Shown here one piece after another: positions 36,801 through 49,145 of a DNA stretch of 64,000 nt (positions within the stretch are counted from its first letter, which is position 1; each line of letters opens with the position of its first letter). Source of the stretch: Synanceia verrucosa (taxonomy: Eukaryota > Chordata > Actinopteri > Perciformes > Synanceiidae); contig CM056555.1 of the NCBI GenBank assembly GCA_029721515.1, forward strand, positions 62,001-126,000, in the 5' to 3' direction. The notes below the pieces were generated by a model, which saw only the letters and a list, made by a program, of their open reading frames with translations, was not told the DNA's origin and ran no database searches. The position numbers and the translations under genes were made by a program.

Positions 36801-38582
36801 CAGTGACCTGCACAGTGGCACTTTACTGACTGGACTGCACCAGCACTTTAGTGGGGCCCACATTTTAATTCTATTTATTTTGTGTTTTGTGCTTTGGTCT
36901 GCATTTTACCTTACTTCATTTTACTAAGGACTTCTTTTCGGACAATACTGTTTCTCCCATTTCTAACTGAATCTTACTCGTGTTGTGTTTTTACTGTTCT
37001 TAGAGTTTTTTTTATTGTTGTGTATGCTGTATTGTAATATGTCTGTCATTGTAAACTACTCCTACTGCAAACTGAATTTCCTCGTGAGGGACAATAAATC
37101 TGAAATCTGAATCTGATCTAACAGATGTAGACATGTTTCTTTGTGCGGACAAACTCATTTGCTCTGTAGCAAATTTTATGGCTTCCTCTCCATCCAGCCG
37201 TGATCTTCCCGAACCTGCTGATTTTACTGGTTTATTGAAAATCAAATTTACTGAAACACAGACATGCAGTACCTCTCCTGGCCAGTGTGAGGAGCTGTCT
37301 GCGCTCTCCTCGGCTGCAGTGTGTCGGGAAGCAGAAGTCCTCAACACCTCGAACAACACTCACCTCACAGCATACAGCGTATGACCTGTCCAAGTCATCC
37401 CCTCCCTGCACACACAAAAACATATTTCTGTGGAAAAGTCACTGTTGCAGTGGTAACATGTGAAGGTTAAATACCAGCCTTAAACAAAAAAGAAGTAATT
37501 TTCCGTCCTTTTCCTCTGGACTGCTGAGAGCAGGGTGCCGGTCAGATGATATCCTTGTCATTTGAATAAATGAATGTGATTTGACTGTCGTCTCAGCTTC
37601 ACTTGGATCACAATGAGGAAGATATTTTTCTTGAATCCACCCCCCTGGGGATCAGGATGGATGTGCTCACATGTTTGTTGCCATGTTCAGATCACATGGA
37701 TCATCTCTGAAAATTTGTTTTCCTTAATGATTGACCCCCAGAGATCAGAATAGTCTGAAAAGTGATCTAAAGAGACACAAAACCTGGTGACATGTTGAGA
37801 AATGACACCTTTTTCTTGCAGTTGTGTCAGGTTGTATTTGCATTTGGTTTGAACCCACAGTGATGGTTTTCTGGGGTGTATTATTAGTAATAACAGCTCA
37901 GCAGTAATGTGGTCTGACCATCTACCTTCAAGTTTTCACAGTTGAAGTCGCTCTCTGGTGGCTGACTGGTGATCTTGTGTTTGTGATGCGCCTCAATGAC
38001 TCGGTCGAAGAAGTCACAGAACAGAACGTAGGACTGAGCGTCGCCTGCGATGCAGCCCACAGATTCAGGGCTGGACCAATCACCTTCACACACAAACATT
38101 ACATTCACAGACTAGCATTGCCACATCTCAATAATCCAAGAAAAGTATATTGACTTTATGATTCATTCAAACAGAAACATATCAAAGCTGAAATCCTGAA
38201 ATCCAAAACAAAATATTGTCTCATCCACCGTATTTTTTGTCTGGAATAACTGTTATTATACTGGTAACCGCAATAAAACTTAACAACAACCAACGTTATC
38301 CATGCTAACATCAGATATGTTTGCTTTCTGTTGACCTTTTATTACTTCTTCTTGATTTTAATCTCACTGTAATTCTCTGACAGCCATCATCGTGCTGACA
38401 TCACCTGGTTCCTCGAGGCCAGGGCGGATGACATCATCGAAGATGACTCCGCTGTCAGTGCAGCGGTGGAACTGTCGGCGGTACATGGCCGGTGTGAGGA
38501 TCTGACCCATCCAGGTCAAGTTCCTGCTCAGGTCAGGAAACTCCTCATCAGGGGAACCTCTTCTGAGGTGGAACTGGGACAT
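33839..38582 (-). CDS. Divergent creatine-kinase homologue, predicted catalytically dead, 7 coding exons
   Basis: Creatine kinases move phosphate between ATP and creatine. Exons on the minus strand: 38405-38582 (from ATG), 37926-38083, 37273-37405, 35904-36057, 35559-35682, 34842-35028, 33839-33999. They join in one open frame of 364 aa (CK is about 381), and three exon lengths and all phases look canonical (133 and 124 nt exact, 187 near 190). Family signatures: PDEEFPDLSRNLTWM, VGCIAGDAQSY, THCSRGERR, GVARDWPDAR, VWVNMEDHLR, NVGTGLR, and end VDGVKLLIAMEKRLE...VPAQK. Key residues differ: the RVRTGR motif (Arg130, Arg132 in muscle CK) reads EVSVVRG; Cys283 is Ser273; Glu231 is Met221; Arg320 and the Val325 loop are deleted; His66 is changed. 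Arg236, Arg292 and Glu232 equivalents remain. It is probably a structural or regulatory pseudoenzyme, or a decaying gene without stops yet. An N-terminal extension is possible (see 39324-40565). Confidence 0.85.
34144..34514 (-). mobile_element. Most complete copy of the TTAA-type MITE (copy 3)
   Basis: It lies between TTAA at 34144-34147 and TTAA at 34511-34514. Inside these, CTCTTTGAGTGCC at the left pairs with CTCACTGAGTTCC (complement of the right end), imperfect 13-bp inverted termini. The TTAA target and short inverted repeats suggest a piggyBac-mobilised MITE. It sits in the last intron of the creatine-kinase homologue. Confidence 0.6.
36150..37109 (+). mobile_element. LINE 3' end in intron 3 of the creatine-kinase homologue, split by a duplicated exon
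   Basis: ORF2 C-terminal residues RKSDLLPSGRRYRCPRAKSN and SFVPSAIKAL are readable at about 36210-36350, followed by a 3' UTR and an AATCTGAAATCTGAATCTG tail near 37090-37109. This is the usual end of an L2-like fish LINE. The 3' UTR piece 36293-36438 is repeated without visible change at 36750-36895, with 303 bp of creatine-kinase gene sequence between the copies. Confidence 0.75.
36447..36604 (-). pseudogene. Second copy of creatine-kinase exon 2, without a donor site
   Basis: The 158 bp equal exon 2 (37926-38083), and the copy continues through 145 bp of intron 1 (to 36749). The left breakpoint falls exactly at the exon's 3' end: the true exon continues AAG|GTAGATGG, the copy AAG|AAAAACAC, so the splice donor is gone while the acceptor is kept. 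It lies between exons 3 and 4 of the same gene and should not be spliced in. I see no base difference from the original. Confidence 0.85.
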
Positions 38583-39323
38583 GGGGTCAGGGGGGATCAG
38601 ACTCTGAGAGCACAGGAAGTAGTTATAGAGGAGAGTGGTGCAGCTTTTAGTCTGGATGATGTAATCTATTTTCAAGTGAGGTATTACAGCTTAAATATGA
38701 AGGCATTACTAGCTCACACTATTTCATGCTGGATTATAATGATTACCTCCAAAATCGGTCGGTACCTCGTCTCCATAGGAAAAGCAATTGGAGCTGCAAC
38801 AAAAGCAAAATGTAACAATCATAGATCCAAATTTTACTTTATTTCCGTAAAAATCTGGAAATGAAGATATAACACAGTTGAACATGCTTTCTAAAATTGT
38901 TAAACAATTAATTGGTTGATGAGTCAATCTGCAAAACCTGGGATTTGAAAATATTGAGAATTGCAGCTCATGGTCTTCTGTCCCCCATGTTAAATCTTTT
39001 CCACACTGACACTTTCAAATAAGAAGAAAAACTTGTTTAAATAAATTGTGTCTGTGAAAGTGGGATAAATGCAAAGATAAAACCAATAGTCATTTGAAAA
39101 AAATAGTTAATGAAATACTACCAGTTGCCCTCCATGAGGTTAAGTCCATATTAAATCTGTCTCCAAAGTAAAAACATTTGATGTTCATCTTCTATACAGT
39201 CTGGGAAAAATGAGGCATTAATGGAAACCACAACATTAATATGAATCAGTAATGTGTTTATGCTCACTTCATCACTGTATCTGTTTAGAAGTGAAAAACA
39301 CAGCATGCAGTAAAAAGACTTAC

Positions 39324-40565
39324 GTTTGACCTTCCACATATCATCAGCGTGTCGGCCGTCAGAACAACAAAAGCTCTAAGAATAGCTGCGTCGGTCCTGA
39401 GCAGCTCATCCTGCACCCTGCAGGAGTCCAGTTACAGTCCAGTGTCACCCTTTTTATAACTGCTGACCGTCGATCTGTAGAGTCTGACCAGCAGGTCACA
39501 CTACAGCACTGAAACCCTGCTATGTTCACGATCACAGCAATCTACACTGCAAGTTTGTGTAAGATCACTGAATCTGAGAGGTGTGTTAATAAGAGGAATA
39601 TTAAAATAAACTGCATAAATATAAAGACTGATTTGATGTGATTTACAGCATTTCAGTTTGTCTGAAAAGCCATATAACATACTATATGCACACAGTTTCA
39701 GGTGGCCTTCATTACTTTCCACATCTACTTACTTTAGCTATTATCACTGTCACGTTTTACACACACTGCACTTATTTTCTGTTAAACTAGACATGCAGGT
39801 GTGTCCACAGTGACGTTTTAGTGTGGCGAATTGCCTGGGCGTTAACGCAGAGCAGTCACTTCCTGCTTGCTCACAGGATCAAAGGTGACTTTAAGTTCAA
39901 GTCACTATCAACTAACCTGCTCTTTTACCCTCTCTTTAATATTGGGTTCACAGGAGAATTGTAGGTAGGTATTTTTTTTATTATTATTATTTTCAGCTCC
40001 TTGTGATGTGGTCTGTGCAATGTTTGTTCTTTACCTCTAAACTCACAGGTGAAGGGAAGCACAATGGGAAACTGGTTTACGACCTTCTGGGCTGTGGATC
40101 CAGAGAAATCACAGCGGTGTAAGATGGTGGCTTACTATCTACTTCTCTACCACTGATTTGTGTTTGTGCCCTCGGGTTTCAAAACATTTAAAGTGAGAAT
40201 TAATTATTGGCTTTCAGTTCAGCTCAGTCTGAAGCGGACACAAAACAACGGTTCAGACTTGCTACGCAGCTGATATGAGCGACCCAACCTGTTTGGTGCA
40301 GGTGCTGAACCAGACTAACAACATCACGTTTCAGTTGGCTTCAATGAAAACGATTCCCCAGGCGCTGCACAGTGTCTGCTCAATGCTCATTATGCTTTTG
40401 AAATGCAGAGATCAAATTTCACTACATTGTGCTGCGTACAATTGTAAGTGACAATAAACTAAAAATAATACAAGCCCATTTTAATCAATACAGTTGCCAC
40501 CGGCTGTTATATGGCTTGTACTTACTGTAACGCACGCTTCAGACTACTCTCTGCAGCCTCAAAGT
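39324..40565 (-). other. Possible upstream exons of the creatine-kinase homologue
   Basis: Two segments with acceptor and donor sites keep an open frame into the creatine-kinase exon: 40526-40565 (40 nt) and 39324-39417 (94 nt, encoding VQDELLRTDAAILRAFVVLT and on to MICGRSN). The 94-nt piece joins in phase at 38603, giving SLIPPDP before the Met at 38582. This could be a real N-terminal extension or a 5' UTR that happens to be open; an in-frame ATG also exists at about 39345 (MICGRSN). I do not recognise the extra sequence. The first segment starts mid-codon, so another exon would be needed further upstream, inside the NLR gene's intron 1 or beyond. Confidence 0.35.
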
Positions 40566-43500
40566 CTGTGAATAAAGAAACACTTTACTGTGGGCCGTTT
40601 TACCTTTTATTGACTGTATACAGTTGAGAGGAGACAACACATGTAGACAGACAGAGGGAAAATATTATGTGTATCTATTCTTTGGCCACGACACACCTAT
40701 AAGAAACTATGACAAACATCTGAGCAGCAATGCAACCCAGATTTCATATTACTTCGTGAACTGGAACATTTTTAAGATCATTTCATGTGTATAACATCAA
40801 TTTAAACCTTTTCCTAACCCAGTAAACATTTACCTTCTTAGTTCTGAAGGTTGAAAAAGTCCAATCAATATTTTCTGATGAATTCAATTGTTAGTTCCAT
40901 GTGTCAGACTTTAGTTGTTCTTTGTCCTTCAGGTGTTTGTGTAATTAGCTCTAAATAACACTTCTGTTGTTTTCTCTATTCTCAATCAGCTGAAACTCAG
41001 AGGGAAGCAGGAGGCTCAGCAGTCACAGCTCAGTATGGAAGTGTCGTCAACAATCCACAGTATACAGGTGTTCATGTGCAAGGGAATCTCATAAACAACA
41101 TGTATGGTAATGTTTCCTCTCAATTCATTAATCATTTACTTATGTCTACCAATTTATATTCTCAAAGTGGAACTAATGAAATGCTTTTAATGATTTTGTG
41201 TTTCAGCCTCATCTCCTGTCAGGACAGATGAAACAAATGTTCCTGTTCCTCCCAAACCCCAAGGTATCGTGCTGTTTGAGTTTTTTGAGATGTTACATTG
41301 ATTTTTCACAATATTAACTTCCAGCAGAATTTATTTTTCTTTTCATCTTTCAGAAATCATCCAGAAGTGCCAAGCTGAACTAAAATCTTACCTTGAGAAT
41401 ACAACAAAGACTCTGTGTCAAGGAACAAAAGAAGATGGATCATCAACTCTTTTAAACAAGATCTACACAGAGCTTTACATCACAGAAGGAGGCAGTGGGG
41501 AGGTCAATAGTGAACATGAAGTCATTAAATTAGAATGCAGAAGGTGTTCAAACGAGGAGCAGCAAATCCAGCTCAAAGACATTTTTAAACCTTTATCAAA
41601 TGAGGAAAACCCTCCTCAGAGAGTCCTGACTAAAGGAATCGCTGGCATTGGAAAAACCGTCGCTGTGCAGAAATTCACCCGGGACTGGGCAACAGGAGAA
41701 ACCAACCAAAGTTATCAATTCGTATTTCCATTCACATTCAGAGACTTTAATTTAATAAAAGACAACTGTTGGAGTCTTGTGACATTAATATGCTACTATT
41801 TTGAAGAGGTGAAGGATTTAGAAACATCAGACTACAACAATTCAAGTGTTTTGTTCATCCTTGACGGCCTGGATGAAAGCAGATTACCTCTGGACTTTGA
41901 GAACAACGAGATGTGCCGCAGCGTTACAAAGTCCACGACATTAGACACTCTGCTAACCAACCTGATCACAGGGAAACTGCTCCACAAAGCCCTGATCTGG
42001 ATCACCAGTAGACCAGCTGCTGCCACTAAGATTCCTCCTGAGATCTTCAACAGGGTGACCGAGGTACGAGGCTTTAACGATGAACAGAAAGAAGAGTACT
42101 TTAAGAAGAAAGTCAGTGGCAAGATTATGGCTCAGAAGATCCTCGATCATCTTCAGTCAAAGCCAATGAGAAGTCTGTACATCATGTGTCACATCCCAGT
42201 ATTCTGTTGGATTTCGGCCACGGCTCTCGAGAGTCTCCTACAGGAAACTCGCCAAGAAGAGTTGCCCAAGACTGTGACCGAAATGTACACGCACTTTCTG
42301 ATCGTCCAGACCAAGCTGAAACATCAGAAGGATTATCAGGAATGTGAAACAGACAAGGACATGATCATGAAATTGGGAAAGCTGGCATTTGAACAGCTAC
42401 AGAAGGGCAACATAATCTTCTATGAAAATGACCTGAGAAACTGTGAGATTGATCTGAAACAAGCTGCAGTTTACTCAGGAGTTTGTACCCAGATCATAAG
42501 AAAAGAATATGGTCTTCACAAAGAAGAGATTTACTCTTTCATACATTTAAGTGTTCATGAGTTTCTCGCAGCTCTGTATATACTAGAGACCTCCTTAACT
42601 ACCGGGCAAAATCTTCTTCCCAAACAGAAAAATATGAACATGGCGTCAGAGAAAAGAAATCCTCCTGTTCTCCCCCTTTACAGGAACGCCGTGAATATGG
42701 CCTTGGCCAACAATTATGGACACTGGGACATGTTCTTGCGCTTCTTGCTTGGTCTGTCACAGGATAAAAACCAACGACTTCTTGTGAGACTTTTGGAATC
42801 CAAATGGAAACGTCCACAAAACAACCAGGAGACAATCCTCTACATTCATGAAATGATCAAAAAACTGTCCAACACTGACAAGATTGTCAATCTGTTCCAC
42901 TGTTTAAGTGAGTTGGGCGACCATTCTCTAATACAGCAAGTCCAAAAGCACCAGAGCTCAGGAGATGTTGGTAAAATTTTACCTGAACATTGGTCAGCTC
43001 TGGCTTTTCTGCTGCTCGTTTCCAACGAAGACCTGGACATCTTTGAGCTTAAGAAATACAGCAGATCAGATGAAGTTCTGGAGAGGCTGCTGCCAGTGCT
43101 CAAAGCATCAAAAACAGCTTTGTATGTACTCAACCTCAAGAAACCGTACTGCTCCAAAGCTCCCAGGTTGTCTTAGAAGAACACGGGGGTGTTGGCAAAA
43201 TGTTAACAAACATTTTATTTTCTGCTTTAGGCTAAGTGGCTGTAACCTCACTGACAGATGTTGCAAGTGCCTTTTATCTGCTCTCAGCTTGAAGTCTTCT
43301 GGTTTGGAGGAGTTAGACCTGAGCAGAAATGATGTGCAGGACTCTGGACTGATGCTGCTGTCTGGTGGTTTTACGAATCCTAACTGCAAACTCCAGAAAC
43401 TCAGGTAAGACCCGAATCAGTTTCTGTCTAGAGGGTAAGAGAATGAGGTAACAAAATGCACCAACACAAGATCTTTCATGCGTCCATGCATCACTCCTAG

Positions 43501-46500
43501 TGAATGAGTGGAAAACACCTTTCCATGATGTCAGCATCCTCCCCAGTAGGGAATCTAACAAAAAGAAAACATGTACACAACTTATAGATAAGATAATTCC
43601 TGCTTTTCCCCATCTCTGCAGAGAAAGATAAAGAATTCAAACTAAACCAGGTAAGCGGCAGAGAAACCACCAAAGCCTGGAAATCTGATAAATCTGTTTT
43701 ATTCCCCACAGACTGGCTGCCTGTCAGTTCACATACAGTGGCTTTGCTGCACTGGCTTCCAGTCTGAAGTCAAATCCTGCCCACCTGAGAGTCCTGGATC
43801 TGGCCCAAAACAACCTCCGGCACAGTGATTTCAAAAAACTTTCTGAGTTCTTTGTAGAGCCACTTTGTAAACTCGAGACACTGAGGTGAGTATTTTTCCC
43901 ATCATCTCACTTTGAATAAAAGTAAAAAAATGTGCTGTCATACATTCAGGTCATATTTATTAGAAATATGGCTTATAACATGCTGTAATGTAGTTGTACA
44001 CACAGGATATAGTCTAAATTTTAACTGTTTTGATATCTTTTTGTCCTAACAAGGACAAAAAGACTGAAAGACAGCTTCTTTCCCAGAGCTGTGATAGCAA
44101 TAGTCCCCCTGTAGTTTGACACCTATACTTCACATCCCCCCACACCTCTTCTCACACCCACCCCTGCTGGCAATCAATAGCCCAACAGTTCTTGCACGAA
44201 GATGCACTTTATCTACTCCTTCTCCACATTCTGCAAGTTTACATTTCTGTTGAAAACATTAAACTATGGGTGCAATATCACATTCCACTGTAAATATCAG
44301 ATTTCTACTGCAAATCACATGTATGCTGCTAATAGACATTTCTGTTGCAAGTACTATATTTTTGCTGTAAATTTATTCCTATTTTAAATTGCATTTCTAT
44401 TGTATATATATCACTTCTCTGCAAATACAGGTGTTTTATATTTTATATTTTGTATTTTATATTTTTATATTTATGTCCTTTATATCTTTATTTTTATTCC
44501 TTTATGTGTCCTAAAGCTGAGAAACTACAAAATTTCGTTATGCATGCATAATGACAATAAAGAATCTTGAATCTTGAATTGAATCTTGAATCTTAATGTG
44601 GGATGATTAAATTAACTATTAATTAATGTGGGATGAGTTACAGTTGATCACAAACAAACTGCAAACTGTGTTTAAATGTCTCCTTCCAGTCTGAACTCCT
44701 GCAGGTTAACAGCAGCATGCTGCCAGTCTTTGACCTTTGCCCTCAGCGGCTCCTCTACTCTCAAAGAGCTCGACCTGAGCTACAACAACCTGATGGACCA
44801 GGGGGTGATGCTGCTTTCTGATTGGCTGAGGAAACCTCAGTGTAGACTGGAGATACTGAGGTAATTCTTTCTTCCATGAACACCTGTATTGTAATAGATG
44901 GACTTGATCTATCTCCACAGCGCTCTGACTGCAGCTCTGCATGTCTCCACCTAAAAATTAAGACTGTTTTCCCAGCAGACTGGCTGGCTGTCATTTTACA
45001 GACAGTGGCTGTACTGCACTGGCCTCTGGCCTGATGTTAAACCCCGCCCACCTGAGAGTCCTGGATCTGGCACAAAATGACTTTGAAGGCGATGACGTCA
45101 AAAACCTTCCTGAGTTCTTGTCAGAGTCACGTTGTCGACTGGAGACACTGAAGTGAGTGTTGTGTCATTATATTGAATACAAGTTTTAAAAAAAACAAGC
45201 TGTCACACTGTGTTTTGACTCTCAGTTTTAACACAACTTTAATCTGAAAACTGTGTTTAAATGTCTCCTTCCAGTCTTAACTCCTGCAGGTTAACAGCAG
45301 CATGCTGCCAGGCTTTGACCTTTGCCCTCAGCGGCTCCTCTACTTTCAAAGAGCTCGACCTGAGCTACAACAACCTGACAGACCTGGGGCTGACGCTGCT
45401 TTCTGATTGGCTCAGGAAACCTCAGTGTAGACTGGAGATACTGAGGTGAGACTTAACTGGACACCAGCTCTATAGATAAACAACTATATTTACATTTTGT
45501 TATAGCAAATGTTATTGTTTGTCAGACTGTAGCTGCACCTCAGCCCCTGGTCAGAGGTCAGTGTCTGGAGCTGCCACTGCATGTTACCACCCATAAGTTA
45601 TAAGTGAGGTGTGTTCCCCTGCAGGCTGGCAGGCTGTCAGTTTGCAGACAGTGGCTTTGCTGCAGTGGCCTCTAGCCTGGAGTCAAACCCTGACCACCTG
45701 AGAGTCCTGGATCTAGCTCAAAACAAACTGAGAGACGGTGACGTAGAAAAACTTTATCAGTTCCTGTCAGAGCCACGTTGTCGGCTGGAGACACTGAAGT
45801 GAGTGTTATTATCTCAGATTACAATCCAGTTGTACACGTATAAAGGCATTTTAGATGTTTATTAATGTAGTATTTTTATCATCATTCTAATTTCTCCAAT
45901 GAAAACTTATTTTATATTATTTACTTTGTGTTTTACCGTTTTATCATTAATTATCTGTTCGTAGAGCAGCCTCTCTTTGGCCTCCACATGAGTTATAGTT
46001 GTTAAAAAATACATAAGTAAATGTAAAATCTGCTGATAACTCTGTTATCTTGTGATATAAACCAAATATTTTATAAACAATAAAACCACAGGAAGATAGA
46101 ACACAAAAAAAGTCCTAAAATTGTTTAAATATCCTCTTTCAGCATAAGGGCGTGCAGGTTAACAGCAGCGTGTTGCAAGACTTTAACCATCGCCCTCAGC
46201 GGCTTCTCTGCTCTCAAAGAGCTCGACCTGAGCTACAACAACCTGATGGACCAGGGGGTGACGCAGCTTTCTGATTGGCTGAAGAAATCCAAGTGTAGAC
46301 TGGAGATACTGAGGTGAGACTTCTCAGATAATTTTCTGTGATTTATTCTTCCCTGGACACCTGTTCTGTAAATAATATAATTTATATAGTTTTTAATTTT
46401 AGATCATTTCAGTGGTAGTCAGACTGAATCCAGCTGCAGCTCAGCCACGAGGTCAGAGGTCAGTCTGATCTGCATGTCACCACCTACAGTAAATGTTGAA

Positions 46501-49086
46501 AGTGTTTTCCCAACAGACTGGCTGGCTGTCAGTTTGAAAACAGAGGCTTTGCTGCACTGGCTTCCAGTCTGAAGTCAAATCCCTCCCATCTGAGAGTCCT
46601 GGATCTGGCACAAAATATGCTTGAAGACAGTGATTTCAAAAGATTTTCTGAGTTCTTGGCAGTGCCACGATGTCGACTGGAGAGGCTGAAGTGAGTGTTG
46701 TTGCCATTATCACACTTTAAATAAAAAGAAAATGCTTTCATATATTCAGATGTCCCAAGACAGTTTTCAGGTATTGGGGCCATTTTCACACTAAAACTCA
46801 CCACTAATATTCCTCCGTAGATCATAATTAAAGACTATATTAAACACACTATATTGCAGTTATACACAGAAATATTCTTCACTTATACGCATCGCAAAAA
46901 AAGTTAGAACATAAACCAAACTCTGATTAGAAAATTGTTCAAATGTCTCCTTCTAGCCTGAAATCCTGCAGTATAAGAGCAGCGAGCTGCCAGTCTTTGA
47001 CCTTTGCCCTCAGCAACTCTTCTGCTCTCAAAGAGCTCGACCTGAGCTACAACAACCTGATGGATGAGGGGCTGAAGCAGCTTTCTGACTGGCTGAGCAA
47101 ACCAGAGTGTACACTGGAGATGATGAGGTAATTCTTCCCTGGACGTAATGTCAAACTGTCTTTATGTTTCGTGTGTGTGTGTGTGTGTGTGTATATATAT
47201 TTACAGTATATATGCAACCATGAATAAACAGTACTGAGGTGAGACTTCTCACACAGTTGTTGTCGTTATTATACCAATGTGTTTGTGAATCTGTGAACAT
47301 ATTTATATTAATTTATTTATATAGTTGTATTTTTGTGTGGATGTCTGGCTTTACATAAATATATCAAATATATATTGGGGGACGGGAGGCATTGGGTGGG
47401 ATGGACAGGAATTTGACTTAACTGTCCTATGAACACGTTGTATTTGTTCTTTGTAATATATTTGAATAATAAAAGACATCAACTTTTTCCCCCAACAGAC
47501 TGGAGGACTGTCAGTTTAAAAAGAGTGGCCTTGCTGCACTGGCTTCCAGTCTGAAGTCAAACCCCACCCACCTAAAAGTCCTGGACCTGGCAGAAAATAC
47601 TCTTCGTAACTGTGATGTTGAAAACCTTTCTGAGTTCTTGGCAAAGTCACTTTGTCAACTGGAGGCAATGAAGTGAGTGATGCCATTATGTATTATTATT
47701 ATTACGTTTTGGATAAAAGTGAAAAAGTTACTCATTCAGCCATTTTCATGTTAACTTAATCTGACCACATTACTATGAAATAAATGGTCTATAACATACT
47801 ATAATGAAGTGGTTCACACATCTAAGTACATTTTGTGTATTGATGTAGAATTTTTTTCATTATTTTGTACCGTGAGTGTTTTGATTCATGCAAAAATCTA
47901 ATGATCATGAATTTGCGGTGGCTCCATGTGGATTTTTCAGGCTATTGAACCTCATGGTTCATTGTGTGTTATAAACCATTTATCATGCATTTTATTTTTA
48001 TTTGAAAGCCAGAATCTGAAAACTGATCTGAATGTCTCCTTCCAGCTTGAAATCCTGCAGGTTAACAGCAGCATGCTGCCAGTCTTTGACCTTTGCCCTC
48101 AGTGGATCCTCTACTCTCAAAGAGCTCGATCTGAGCTACAACAACCTGAGGAACCAGGGGCTGAAGCACCTTTCTGATTGGCTGAGCAAACCTCAGTGTA
48201 GACTGGAGATACTGAGGTGAGATCGGGGTCAAGAACACCTGTCACATTTTGTGATCAAACGTCACTGTGACCTCACATAACACATTTTGGGCCATAACTC
48301 AATAATTTATTTCACACAAATGTCTAAAATGATAAAATGAGGACGTAAGACATTTTGGACATACATGGATGTAAACTGCAACTTTTTGGCAACGGCATAA
48401 AAGTGAAAGGTGGTAAATTTAGTCTGGAGCTGCAGTTGCATGTCACCACCTCAATGTTAAAAGTGTTTTATTCCCCAACAGACTGGCTGGCTGTCAGTTC
48501 ACAAACAATGGCTTTGCTGCACTGGCTTCCAGTCTGGAGTTAAATCCTGCCTACCTGAGAGTCCTGGATCTGGCACAAAATGACATTTATGATGGTGATG
48601 TAGAAAACCTATCTCAGTTCTTATCAGATCCACTTTGTCAACTGGAGACACTCAAGTAAGTGTTGTTGCCATTATCAGACTTTGATTAAAGTTTTAATAT
48701 ATGCTGTTATACATTCAGTCACACATCTTTGTTAACATACAGTTTTTGTTATTAACTTTAATCTCCCCGGGATAAGTTACAGTTAAAGTTAATAATCACA
48801 TTAATGAAACACACAGATTTGAAAACTGTGTTTAAATGTTTCCTTCCAGTCTGAACTCCTGCAGGTTAACAGCAGCATGCTGCCAGGCTTTGACCTTTGC
48901 CCTCAGCAGCCTCTCAGCTCTCAAAGAGCTCGACCTGAGGTACAACAACCTGATGGACCAGGGGGTGACGCTGCTTTCTGATTGGCTGAGCAAACCTCAG
49001 TGTAGACTGCAGATACTGAGGTAATATTTCCCTGGACATAATGTCAAACTGTCAGTATGTTTCACGTGTGTGTGTATATTTTTACA

Positions 49087-49145
<59 letters not shown>

